From: Halococcaceae archaeon
GTDB lineage: Archaea; Halobacteriota; Halobacteria; Halobacteriales; Halalkalicoccaceae
Assembly (NCBI GenBank): GCA_007129135.1
Contig: SKWB01000301.1
Location: forward strand, 1-6,750
Direction: 5' to 3'
Length of the DNA: 6,750 bases
The notes beneath the pieces are model-generated. The model had not been told where the DNA came from, made no database searches, and saw only the letters and a program-made list of their open reading frames with translations. Positions 1-5,877 of this stretch are shown here, in pieces. A program made the translations under genes and the position numbers. Every line of letters begins with the position of its first letter. Positions within the stretch are counted from its first letter, which is position 1.

Positions 1-211
1 CGGCCTCCGGCATCGCGGTCCCGAGTTCGGCGATGCTGATCGCCGCCGGGACGACGAGCAGGCCGGCGACGAGGAACGCGAGGATCACCGCCGGGCCGGC
101 CTCGGCCATCGCGAGCCCCGGGAGGATGAAGATCCCGCTGCCGATCATCGCCCCCATGCTGATGGCGATCACCGGGACGAGCCCGAGGTCCCGCTCGAGG
201 TCCTTACCCAT
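1..211 (-). CDS. APC-superfamily amino acid permease, N-terminal part (cut by window edge)
   Basis: This is the first 70 codons of a membrane permease whose remainder lies beyond position 1. Translation from the ATG at 209-211 gives a short polar start (MGKDLERDLGL), then a first membrane helix containing MIGSGIFILPG, the unwound TM1 motif of APC transporters that binds the substrate carboxylate and amino groups. An EAGP turn, a second hydrophobic helix and ELGTAMPEA follow. It closely parallels the first 70 residues of the permease at 484-2778, sharing DLGL, MIG-x-GIF-x-LPG, EAGP and ELGTAMP, so the two are tandem paralogues. Family members import amino acids, often cationic ones in haloarchaeal annotation, but the substrate cannot be read here. 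Whether this copy also carries C-terminal USP domains is not visible. A TATA-like box about 29 nt upstream supports the chosen start and a leaderless transcript. Confidence 0.88.
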   Translation of the reverse strand, partial: MGKDLERDLGLVPVIAISMGAMIGSGIFILPGLAMAEAGPAVILAFLVAGLLVVPAAISIAELGTAMPEA

Positions 212-236
212 ATGGTGGACGGACGGAGGGCCCGAC

Positions 237-244
237 AGTTAACC
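237..244 (-). promoter_or_regulatory. TATA-like box for the permease at 1-211
   Basis: On the minus strand these bases read GGTTAACT, the most AT-rich spot in a GC-rich gap. The box is centred about 29 nt before the ATG at 211, which is the archaeal TATA-to-start distance for a leaderless or near-leaderless transcript. An 8-bp palindrome lies directly upstream (248-266). The call rests on position and composition only. Confidence 0.45.
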
Positions 245-247
245 GGT

Positions 248-266
248 TCGGTCACCCAGTGACCGA
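248..266. repeat. 8-bp perfect inverted repeat upstream of a permease promoter
   Basis: TCGGTCAC (248-255) and GTGACCGA (259-266) are exact reverse complements separated by CCA. The element sits immediately upstream of the TATA-like box at 237-244, about 37-55 nt before the permease ATG. That is where archaeal activators or BRE-proximal regulators bind. The spacer is too short for a good RNA loop, so a protein-binding operator is more likely than a terminator. This is inference; no regulator is identified. Confidence 0.5.
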
Positions 267-426
267 CCGGGGTTCGTCCCGGTCCGGGGTCGAACGGGTG
301 ATCGCGGTCCGCGGTGGCGTCGCCCGGTCGTCGGGTCGTACGGACCGTTGTCCGTCGTTTCAGGAGCGACCGCCGGGCGGTCCGGGTGGAGAGTGACCGT
401 ATCACGAGGGCGGTCGTAACTGGTTA

Positions 427-460
427 CCGGTGATCGCCGACTCGTCGGGGCGATCACCGG
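427..460. repeat. 12-bp perfect inverted repeat, 10-nt loop, just 3' of the permease-USP gene
   Basis: CCGGTGATCGCC (427-438) and GGCGATCACCGG (449-460) are exact reverse complements around a 10-nt spacer (439-448). In the minus-strand transcript this would form a very stable GC-rich stem beginning 23 nt after the TGA of the permease-USP fusion. It could be an mRNA 3'-end structure that aids termination or blocks exonucleases, or a DNA-binding site for the downstream permease. No U-tract follows it on the minus strand. Archaeal termination normally relies on U-rich tracts, so a simple terminator is not certain. A second dyad, GTAAC-TG-GTTAC, abuts it at 416-427. Confidence 0.6.
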
Positions 461-483
461 ATGTGAGACTACAACCGTCCGTA

Positions 484-2778
484 TCAGTCGTCGCCCGCGA
501 CGGCCCCTTCCGGCGAGCCACGACCGAACAGCCGCTCGCGGATGCTCCGCGCCGAGGGGCGTTCGGCGAGCAACACCGAACACTCGACCTCGTCGATCAC
601 GTCGAAGACGAGCGAACCACGCACCAGCCGGGAGAGCAGGCCGCGTTCGGTCGCGCCGATGATCACCAGCGTGCGCCCCTCGGCGGCGCGCGCGATCGCC
701 CCCTCCACGTCGCCGGAGTCGTCGATCAGGATCTCCGCGTTCGGCAGGCCGTGCTCCGCGGCCCAGTTGCCCAGGAAGGCGTGGCCGGCGGCGCGCTCGT
801 CCTCGCCCTCGACGACGTGCAAGAGCGCGACCTCCGACCCCGCCTGATCGCGGAGCGTGGCCGCGATCTCCGCCGAGAGCTCGGAGTCCGGCCCACCGGC
901 CGTGGGGACCAGCACCCGATCCGTGGCGAGCCCCCGGTCCTTCAGGATGAGGAAGTCACACGGCAGGTCGTGGGTGAGTTCGTCGATCGGGCGCTGGGCG
1001 GTGCCAGCGGCCCAGGGTCTGTCGCTCCCCCAGCCCATCACGACCCGGTCCGCGTCGAAGCGCCGGGCGGCGTCGAAGACCTCCTCGAACGACCGGTGGG
1101 AGACGACGGTCGTCGTCTCGACGGGCACCCCGAGGGTCTCCGCCTCGCGCTCGGCGCGCTCGAGCAGCTTGCCCGACTCGGCGTCGATCCGGTCGATCTG
1201 CTCGGCACCGCGGTCTAAGGGTATCTGGTCGGGCACCTGGACGATGTGGACCGCGTGGACGATGCCGTCGTTTGCCTTCGCGACGGTGGCCGCCAGCGAG
1301 AGTAACACGCCCTCTGTCCGCGGGTTCGAGAGCGGGACCATCACCCGGTGGTCGCGCGAGACGTCCGGCTGGGCGACCTCGGCGGCGGCCACGGCGGCGT
1401 CGGGGAGCTCCTCCCTCCGCGAGAGGACGTACTCGCCGAGGATCCCCTCGTGGAGGGTGTGCTTCCGGGCGTAGAGGAAGTACCAGACGAGCGCGGCGAC
1501 GACGAACAGGACGCTCAGGAGGATCTCCGCGGTCGCCATGAAGCCGATCAGCCCGATCGAGAGCACCGCGCCGAGGATCGGCGTGAGCGGGTAGAGCGGG
1601 ACGGTGAAGTCGGGGTCGTACTCGGGGAGGTCGGCCTGACGGAAGACGATCAGCGCGACGTTCGTGAGCGCGTAGACGATCAGGTGGAGGACGCTCGCCG
1701 CCTGCGCGAGGATCGCGAGGTCGCGGCCGAGCGCGGCGATGAAGAAGACGATCATCGATCCCGTCACGAGGATCGAACGGTAGGGCGTCGCGAACCGGGG
1801 GTGGATCTCGTTGAGCCAGTCGGTGACGATCTTGTCCCGGCCCATCGCGAAGTTGATCCGGGCAGAGGAGAGGATCGAGGCGTTCGCCGACGACGCCGTC
1901 GCGAGCAGCGCGCCGAGGGTCATCACGGTCGCCGCGGCGGCCGCGATCCCGGCGGGGAACGCCACCTCGGCGGCCTGGGCGACCGGCGCGTCGAGGTCGA
2001 GGTCGGGCCACGGGACGACCCCGAGCATCACGGTGACGAGGATCGCGTAGACGACCGTGACGAACGCGACACTCCCGAGCACCGCGATCGGGAGGTTCCG
2101 TCCGGGGTTCTTCAGCTCCTCCGCGACGGTCGCGATCTTCGCGTAGCCCAGGAAGGAGACGAAGACGAGCGCGGTCGCCGGCAGGACAGCGCCGTAACCC
2201 GCGTCGGTCGGCGCCCAGCCACCCTCGCCGACGAGCGTCGCGTAGTCGAACGAGAGCCAGCCGGCGAGCGCGAACGCGGTGAGGATCGCGAGCAGGATCA
2301 GGACGATCACCGTCTGGATCCCGCCGGTCTCCTTCGCGCCGATGTAGTTGATGCCGACGAACAGGACCCCGGCGATCAGCGCGCCGACCTGGACGTCGTT
2401 GAGGAAGAGGATCGAGGGCAGCGGCGCGAGCGTCGCGAGATACTGGCCGAAGCCGATACAGTAGAAGGCGCTCGCGAACGCGAGTCCCATCCAGTCGCCG
2501 AGGCCGGCGATCGATCCGAACGACGGGCCCAGAGAGCGGTTGATCCAGTAGTAGGCACCGCCGGCTTTCGGCATCGCGGTACCGAGTTCGCTCACCGCGA
2601 AGGCGTTGATGAACGCGATCATCCCCCCGATGACGAACGAGAGGACGACGATCGGTCCGGCCTCCTGGGCGGCGATCCCCGGGAGGACGAAGATGCCCGC
2701 CCCGATCATCGTGCCGATGCCGATCGTCAGCGCCGAGAGCAGGCCGAGGTCCTTCGCGAGTTCGGCGTCCTCAGCCAC
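484..2778 (-). CDS. APC-superfamily amino acid permease with two C-terminal USP-like domains
   Basis: A 764-residue integral membrane transporter, predicted to exchange or import amino acids; haloarchaeal relatives are often annotated as cationic amino acid transporters, but the substrate is not proven here. Residues about 12-437 form the permease with about 12 hydrophobic helices. TM1 carries IGAGIFVLPG (25-34), TM6 is followed by AEELKNPGRNLP (219-230), and AMGRDKI lies at 311-317. After a polar linker come two cytoplasmic USP-like domains, about 477-613 and 619-742. The first begins DHRVMVPLSN and lacks a proper nucleotide loop (GWGS...). The second begins DRVLVPTAGG and has G-ATE-x9-GS, so the second glycine of G-x2-G-x9-G-S is replaced by Glu (E711). 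Start: the first codon is GTG (2776-2778). No in-frame ATG or GTG precedes it before an upstream stop, and the protein start matches the paralogue at 1-211. Downstream of a free USP gene, same strand, 154-bp gap. Confidence 0.93.
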   Translation of the reverse strand: MAEDAELAKDLGLLSALTIGIGTMIGAGIFVLPGIAAQEAGPIVVLSFVIGGMIAFINAFAVSELGTAMPKAGGAYYWINRSLGPSFGSIAGLGDWMGLAFASAFYCIGFGQYLATLAPLPSILFLNDVQVGALIAGVLFVGINYIGAKETGGIQTVIVLILLAILTAFALAGWLSFDYATLVGEGGWAPTDAGYGAVLPATALVFVSFLGYAKIATVAEELKNPGRNLPIAVLGSVAFVTVVYAILVTVMLGVVPWPDLDLDAPVAQAAEVAFPAGIAAAAATVMTLGALLATASSANASILSSARINFAMGRDKIVTDWLNEIHPRFATPYRSILVTGSMIVFFIAALGRDLAILAQAASVLHLIVYALTNVALIVFRQADLPEYDPDFTVPLYPLTPILGAVLSIGLIGFMATAEILLSVLFVVAALVWYFLYARKHTLHEGILGEYVLSRREELPDAAVAAAEVAQPDVSRDHRVMVPLSNPRTEGVLLSLAATVAKANDGIVHAVHIVQVPDQIPLDRGAEQIDRIDAESGKLLERAEREAETLGVPVETTTVVSHRSFEEVFDAARRFDADRVVMGWGSDRPWAAGTAQRPIDELTHDLPCDFLILKDRGLATDRVLVPTAGGPDSELSAEIAATLRDQAGSEVALLHVVEGEDERAAGHAFLGNWAAEHGLPNAEILIDDSGDVEGAIARAAEGRTLVIIGATERGLLSRLVRGSLVFDVIDEVECSVLLAERPSARSIRERLFGRGSPEGAVAGDD

Positions 2779-2932
2779 CGCTCGGCCCCCCGGTGGTCCC
2801 CGGTCGTCGGCGAGTGAACCGAACTGTCACGGTGGCTCTACGCCTACCGGAGACCTTAGTTCGACCGGAACCGTCTCGGCACGCGAGTCGCGTGCCCTGG
2901 GCCGTTCGCGCTGGTCGACAGCCGTCGAGCGA
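2779..2932. promoter_or_regulatory. Gap upstream of the permease-USP gene; promoter not clearly resolved
   Basis: This 154-bp gap separates the stop of the USP gene (2933) from the GTG start of the permease fusion (2778). The only AT-leaning spot on the minus strand is AACTAAGG at about 2855-2862. If used as a TATA element it would give a leader of roughly 50-55 nt, but it is a poor match. A 19-bp palindrome (2878-2896) lies just upstream of it. The permease may be transcribed from here or by read-through from the USP gene. Confidence 0.3.
2878..2896. repeat. 9-bp perfect inverted repeat between USP gene and permease-USP gene
   Basis: GGCACGCGA (2878-2886) and TCGCGTGCC (2888-2896) are exact reverse complements around a single G, making a nearly continuous 19-bp palindrome. 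It lies 36 nt after the USP stop codon and about 100 nt before the permease start. A one-base spacer argues for a dimeric protein-binding site on DNA, although RNA could still form the stem with a 5-nt loop. No U-run follows on the minus strand. Confidence 0.5.
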
Positions 2933-3367
2933 TCACTCGACGACGGTCACGGGAATCGGCGCGGCCCTGATGACCGCCTCAGCGACGCTCCCCACCAGCA
3001 CTCGGCTCGCACCGGAGCGACCGTGCGTGCCGATCACGATCCGGTCGACTTCGGTGGCATCGGCGTAGGCGGGGATCGCGTCCGCGGGATCGCCCGCGAT
3101 CAGTTCGGTCTCGATCCCGACGCCCGCCTCCTCCGCGGTCGCTCGCGCCCGATCGAACAGCGCCTCCGCCTCGGCGGTGCGTCCCTCGATCGCCTCGTCG
3201 GCGTCCGCGGATCGGCCGCCGGTCATGGTCTGGTAGCTGTCGAGGCTCGTCGTCTCCGCGACGTGGAGGACGGTGATCGTCTCGTCGGGGTGTTCCGAGA
3301 GCGCGAACGAGAGCGCCGCCTCCGCGGGGTCCGAGTCGTCGATCGGGACGAGGACGTGCAGCGTCAT
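2933..3367 (-). CDS. Stand-alone universal stress protein (UspA family)
   Basis: A 144-residue single-domain USP, the usual family length; such proteins are soluble, dimerise and many bind ATP. It starts MTLHVLVPIDDS, the first beta strand with the conserved Asp pair (10-11) that contacts nucleotide. The middle is acidic and probably helical (52-80). The signature loop is intact: G113-TH-G116, nine residues, then G126-S127, followed by the final strand IPVTVVE. Complete G-x2-G-x9-G-S motifs are characteristic of ATP-binding USPs such as MJ0577. The ATG at 3365-3367 is supported by a strong TATA-like box 26 nt upstream, implying a leaderless transcript. It lies 31 bp after the antiporter-USP gene and before the permease-USP gene, so it may partner or modulate one or both. 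The exact ligand and target are unknown. Confidence 0.95.
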   Translation of the reverse strand: MTLHVLVPIDDSDPAEAALSFALSEHPDETITVLHVAETTSLDSYQTMTGGRSADADEAIEGRTAEAEALFDRARATAEEAGVGIETELIAGDPADAIPAYADATEVDRIVIGTHGRSGASRVLVGSVAEAVIRAAPIPVTVVE

Positions 3368-3388
3368 GGGCCAGATACGCGAAGCCGG

Positions 3389-3396
3389 CTATAAAA
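3389..3396 (-). promoter_or_regulatory. TATA box of the stand-alone USP gene
   Basis: Minus-strand TTTTATAG is centred about 26 nt upstream of the USP ATG (3367), ideal for a leaderless haloarchaeal promoter. It begins 2 nt after the antiporter stop codon (TGA at 3399-3401), so the BRE region overlaps the last antiporter codons. The gene can therefore be switched on independently of the antiporter even though the two are only 31 bp apart. The T-run could also help end antiporter transcripts. Confidence 0.75.
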
Positions 3397-3398
3397 CC

Positions 3399-5459
3399 TC
3401 AGTCGAACCGGAGGAACTGCCGGTCGTACTCCGGATCGCCCACGCGCGGGTGGAGGATGACGAACGACTCGGGCGGGAGTTCGGCCAGCCGACCCGGAAC
3501 GTCCCGGAGTTCGTTGTGCCAGCCGATCTCGCCGGGGCGCGAGGAGAGCACCGCGATCAGGTCGTCCGGCTCGGCGGCCTCGGAGAGCGTCGGGAGCACG
3601 TCGCCCCACCCGGAGAGCCCGTGGAACTCGGTGCTCGCCTCCGGCTCGACGAGTCCGAACCGCTCTTCGTACTCGCTCGGCTCGTCCTCGACGACGAAGA
3701 CCGTGAGCCTCACCCCGAGACGGTCGGCGAGCTTCTTCACGAGGTGGACGGTCTCGAAAAAGCCCTCGTGGTGGTCGACGCCGCTGGGGACGACGACGAA
3801 GATCCGTCTCGTCGTGTTGATCGGGTGGCCCAGCCTGGCGACGAGCACGGGGAGTCTCGTCGTGGCGAGCACCTGGTCGATGACGCTGCCGAACATCCGC
3901 TGGCTGACCGACCTGCTCGCGTCCCAGCCCATCATGATGAGGTTCGCCTGCACCTCGATCGAGCCCTGGACGATGCCGGATGCGGGGTTGTGGTTGATCC
4001 GCGTCTCGGCGTCCACGGGCACCTCCGCCTCGTTACCCACCTCGGTGAGCCCCTCCAGTTCCTCCTGGGTCGCCGCGACCGTCTCCTCGGTGTTCCCCCC
4101 CGTGTTCGGACGGATCACGGTGAGGAGGTGGACCGGTTCGTCGCGCTCTTCGCCCTTCAGGACGAACGCGAACTCGAGCAGCCGGCGCTGGAGTTCGGCG
4201 TTGTGCGAGAGCGGGAGGAGGATCCGGGGGTCCATCGCCGCGCCGCCGCCGAACTCGACGTCCTTGCCGAGCGCGAGGCGCTGGCCGGCGCGTTCGGTCA
4301 GCCAGGGGCTCACGACCGCCGTGACGAGCAGCATCAGCACCACCGCGTTCAACACCGCCTCGGTGAACAGCCCCTCCTCGAAGCCGATGAGCGTGATCGC
4401 CAGTGCGGCGGCGGCCTGGCCCGTCGAGAGCCCGAAGATGACGCCGCGCTCGTTCTCGTCGTAGCCCTGGATCCGACTGACCGTCCAGGCGGCGACGTAC
4501 TTCATCGAGATCATCACGACGATGATCGTCGCGGCGATCTGGAGCGTCGCCGGCCCGTCGAGGATCACGCCGAAGTCGACGAGCATCCCCACGTGGATGA
4601 GGAAGAAGGGGATGAACAGCGCGTTGCCGACGAACTCGATCCTCGTCCGCAGGGTGCCGCCTTCCGGGATCAGTCTGTTCAGCGCGATCCCGGCGACGAA
4701 CGCCCCGAGGATCGGCGCGATGTCGAGCAGTTCGGCGAGGCTGGCGGCAGCGAAGAAGACCGTCGCCACCAGGAGGAACTCGAAGTAGCTCTCCTCGCTG
4801 AAGTTCTGGAAGAACCACCGCGCGATCGGCGGGGCGACGAACCAGGTGCCCGCGAAGAGGATCCCCAGCGAGACGAAGATCTCGACGAAGAGCACGAGGG
4901 TGAGTCCGCCGTCGATCGCGCCGACGACGATCGCGAGGATGATCAGCGCGAGCGTGTCGGTGAAGAGGATGCCGCCGAAGACGGCGGTGACCGCCGGGTT
5001 CTGCGTGATGCCGTACTGGTTGACGATCGGGTAGGCGAGCAGCGTGTGCGAGGCGAACACCGCCGCGAGCAGGAGCGAGGCCCAGATGCTCAGGTCGAGG
5101 ATCAGGACACCCGCTGCGGTACCGACGATCAACGGGGCGAAGAAGCTCGTCAACCCGAAGATCGCGGCTCCCTCCGGGTCCTCGGCGAACCCGCGCAGGT
5201 CGAGTTCGAGGCCGACGGTGAAGAGCAGGTAGATGAGGCCGACCTCTCCGAGGAGTATGATCGCGTCGCCGTGGTCGACGAGTCCCGTCCCCCCGGGACC
5301 GAGCGCCGCACCGAGGAGGACGATTCCGACGATGCCCGGCTGGCCGAGTCTCTTGATGACCAGCGGGCCGATGAGGAAGGCGGCGATGGCGAGCGTGAAG
5401 ACGAACACCGGTTCGTCGATGGGTACCTCTGGGATCTCGAGGAAGGCTAGGGAGAGCAT
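3399..5459 (-). CDS. CPA2-family cation/proton antiporter with two C-terminal USP-like domains
   Basis: A 686-residue membrane antiporter of the monovalent cation:proton antiporter-2 (KefB/NapA-like) family, exchanging Na+ or K+ for H+; which ion cannot be told. Residues about 15-392 hold 12-13 hydrophobic helices. Family marks are LLFTVGLELDL (78-88), SHTLLAYPIVN (137-147), FTDTLALI (166-173) with a membrane Asp at 168 where KefC-type proteins have QD, DIAPILGAFVAGIALNR (246-262), and MKYVAAW with Lys320. The usual TrkA-N/RCK regulatory domain of Kef proteins is absent. Instead, the cytoplasmic tail has two USP-like domains, about 409-545 and 551-672. The first keeps G511-WD-A514-x9-G524-S525, with the second glycine changed to Ala. 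The second has no recognisable nucleotide loop. The ATG (5457-5459) is 3 nt after the stop of a short upstream frame. A free USP gene follows 31 bp downstream. Confidence 0.94.
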   Translation of the reverse strand: MLSLAFLEIPEVPIDEPVFVFTLAIAAFLIGPLVIKRLGQPGIVGIVLLGAALGPGGTGLVDHGDAIILLGEVGLIYLLFTVGLELDLRGFAEDPEGAAIFGLTSFFAPLIVGTAAGVLILDLSIWASLLLAAVFASHTLLAYPIVNQYGITQNPAVTAVFGGILFTDTLALIILAIVVGAIDGGLTLVLFVEIFVSLGILFAGTWFVAPPIARWFFQNFSEESYFEFLLVATVFFAAASLAELLDIAPILGAFVAGIALNRLIPEGGTLRTRIEFVGNALFIPFFLIHVGMLVDFGVILDGPATLQIAATIIVVMISMKYVAAWTVSRIQGYDENERGVIFGLSTGQAAAALAITLIGFEEGLFTEAVLNAVVLMLLVTAVVSPWLTERAGQRLALGKDVEFGGGAAMDPRILLPLSHNAELQRRLLEFAFVLKGEERDEPVHLLTVIRPNTGGNTEETVAATQEELEGLTEVGNEAEVPVDAETRINHNPASGIVQGSIEVQANLIMMGWDASRSVSQRMFGSVIDQVLATTRLPVLVARLGHPINTTRRIFVVVPSGVDHHEGFFETVHLVKKLADRLGVRLTVFVVEDEPSEYEERFGLVEPEASTEFHGLSGWGDVLPTLSEAAEPDDLIAVLSSRPGEIGWHNELRDVPGRLAELPPESFVILHPRVGDPEYDRQFLRFD

Positions 5460-5462
5460 CAG

Positions 5463-5519
5463 TCAACGGGGTCCGTCTACCGGTCGGCGCAGGTGAAGTG
5501 GAGGATCGATACAGTTCAT
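5463..5519 (-). other. 18-codon upstream reading frame (possible leader peptide)
   Basis: An ATG at 5517-5519 opens an 18-residue frame (MNCIDPPLHLRRPVDGPR) ending in TGA at 5463-5465. One CTG codon separates this stop from the antiporter ATG, in the same frame. A minus-strand AATAAC (about 5545-5549) is some 28 nt upstream of this ATG, which would suit a leaderless start here. If the closer TATA-like box at 5525-5530 is used instead, transcription starts downstream of this ATG and the frame is irrelevant. The codon choice (TGT, CCT, CCA, CTT, GTA) is unlike neighbouring genes, so a true conserved protein is unlikely. Confidence 0.2.
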
Positions 5520-5534
5520 CGTAAGTTTATGAAC
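5514..5534 (-). promoter_or_regulatory. Antiporter promoter region: TATA-like box inside a 6-bp dyad
   Basis: GTTCAT (5514-5519) and ATGAAC (5529-5534) are exact inverted half-sites, with centres 15 bp apart. Between and partly within them, the minus strand reads CATAAACTT (about 5523-5531), the best TATA-like sequence upstream of the antiporter. From it, transcription would begin near 5500 and leave a leader of about 40 nt. A dyad overlapping the TATA box is the classic place for an archaeal repressor that blocks TBP/TFB. The surrounding stretch (about 5500-5610) is clearly more AT-rich than the genes. Confidence 0.5.
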
Positions 5535-5634
5535 GATCGTGGGGTTATTCGTCGTTTTCGAGGAATGCAGTTCGCGATTCTCCAGCGAGGTGCATAAGCC
5601 TATGGAAACACGTGTGGCTTCGCGACACTCCCGG

Positions 5635-5751
5635 TCAGACCGAGAGGCGCTCGGCGATCACACCCCGAACGCTCACGATCGAGCCGAAGAAGCCCCCGAG
5701 CGAGCGGTCGACGTCTCGGTTGCTCTCGCCGCCCATCGTCATCGCATTCAC
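5635..5751 (-). CDS. Possible 38-codon small protein or gene remnant
   Basis: Starting at GTG (5749-5751), or at internal ATGs at 5740-5742 and 5734-5736, the minus strand encodes up to 38 residues ending RGVIAERLSV with TGA at 5635-5637. From the ATG at 5742, 32 of 35 sense codons end in G or C, while the second positions are AT-rich. This is the phasing of real haloarchaeal genes. The in-frame codons just upstream of the GTG lose this bias, so the signal begins about there. The centre has a short non-polar stretch (SLGGFFGSIV), too short to be a clear membrane helix. I do not recognise a family. No TATA box or Shine-Dalgarno sequence is evident, so it would have to be read from the USP gene 126 nt upstream. 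It could instead be the tail of a decayed gene. Confidence 0.3.
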   Translation of the reverse strand: MNAMTMGGESNRDVDRSLGGFFGSIVSVRGVIAERLSV

Positions 5752-5877
5752 GAACCGAGGTTCCGCGCGAGTTCGCCCTCCCCCTCGCTCACGGGCGTGC
5801 CTCGTAGTCGGCGACGGGCGTGCTCGCCCCGTGACCGGTGTTCCTGGAGGTCGGAACCGTACCGAGAGGTGTGCGGC

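Larger units (their letters stand above)
212..483. other. Intergenic gap between the two permeases
   Basis: This 272-bp stretch lies between the stop codon of the permease-USP fusion (484) and the start of the next permease (211). I see no convincing gene in it. The short open frames on both strands show no family resemblance and run partly into the neighbouring genes. It contains the TATA-like box and palindrome of the left permease, a long inverted repeat at 427-460, a small GTAAC-TG-GTTAC dyad (416-427) and a weak 6-bp hairpin (340-355). Confidence 0.6.
5460..5877. other. Gap between the USP gene (5878) and the antiporter
   Basis: These 418 bp hold no recognisable gene. The part next to the antiporter (about 5460-5610) is AT-richer and looks like its control region. 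The middle (5635-5751) contains a minus-strand frame with coding-like base phasing. The part next to the USP gene (about 5752-5877) has no continuous coding signal, only short coding-like pieces in other frames that end in GTGA overlaps at 5789-5792 and 5748-5751. I see no tRNA, terminator U-tract or repeat array. Confidence 0.5.

Noticed and set aside
340..355. ACGGAC-CGTT-GTCCGT hairpin as a terminator
   Set aside because: The stem is only 6 bp, no U-run follows on the minus strand, and it is about 130 nt from the nearest upstream stop codon. Such stems are common by chance in this base composition.
1348..2817. 489-codon open frame on the plus strand opposite the permease-USP gene (and 430-1218 in the same frame)
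   Set aside because: This has the same cause: exact antisense codon alignment with a well-supported membrane protein. The translation is repetitive Arg/Asp/Glu with no recognisable fold.
3273..5450. 725-codon open frame on the plus strand opposite the antiporter
   Set aside because: It is codon-aligned with the antiporter, so its stops would need TTA, CTA or TCA codons in the real gene, which haloarchaea avoid. Its product is an improbable run of Arg, Asp, Glu and Gly without domains, while the minus strand gives a clear antiporter.
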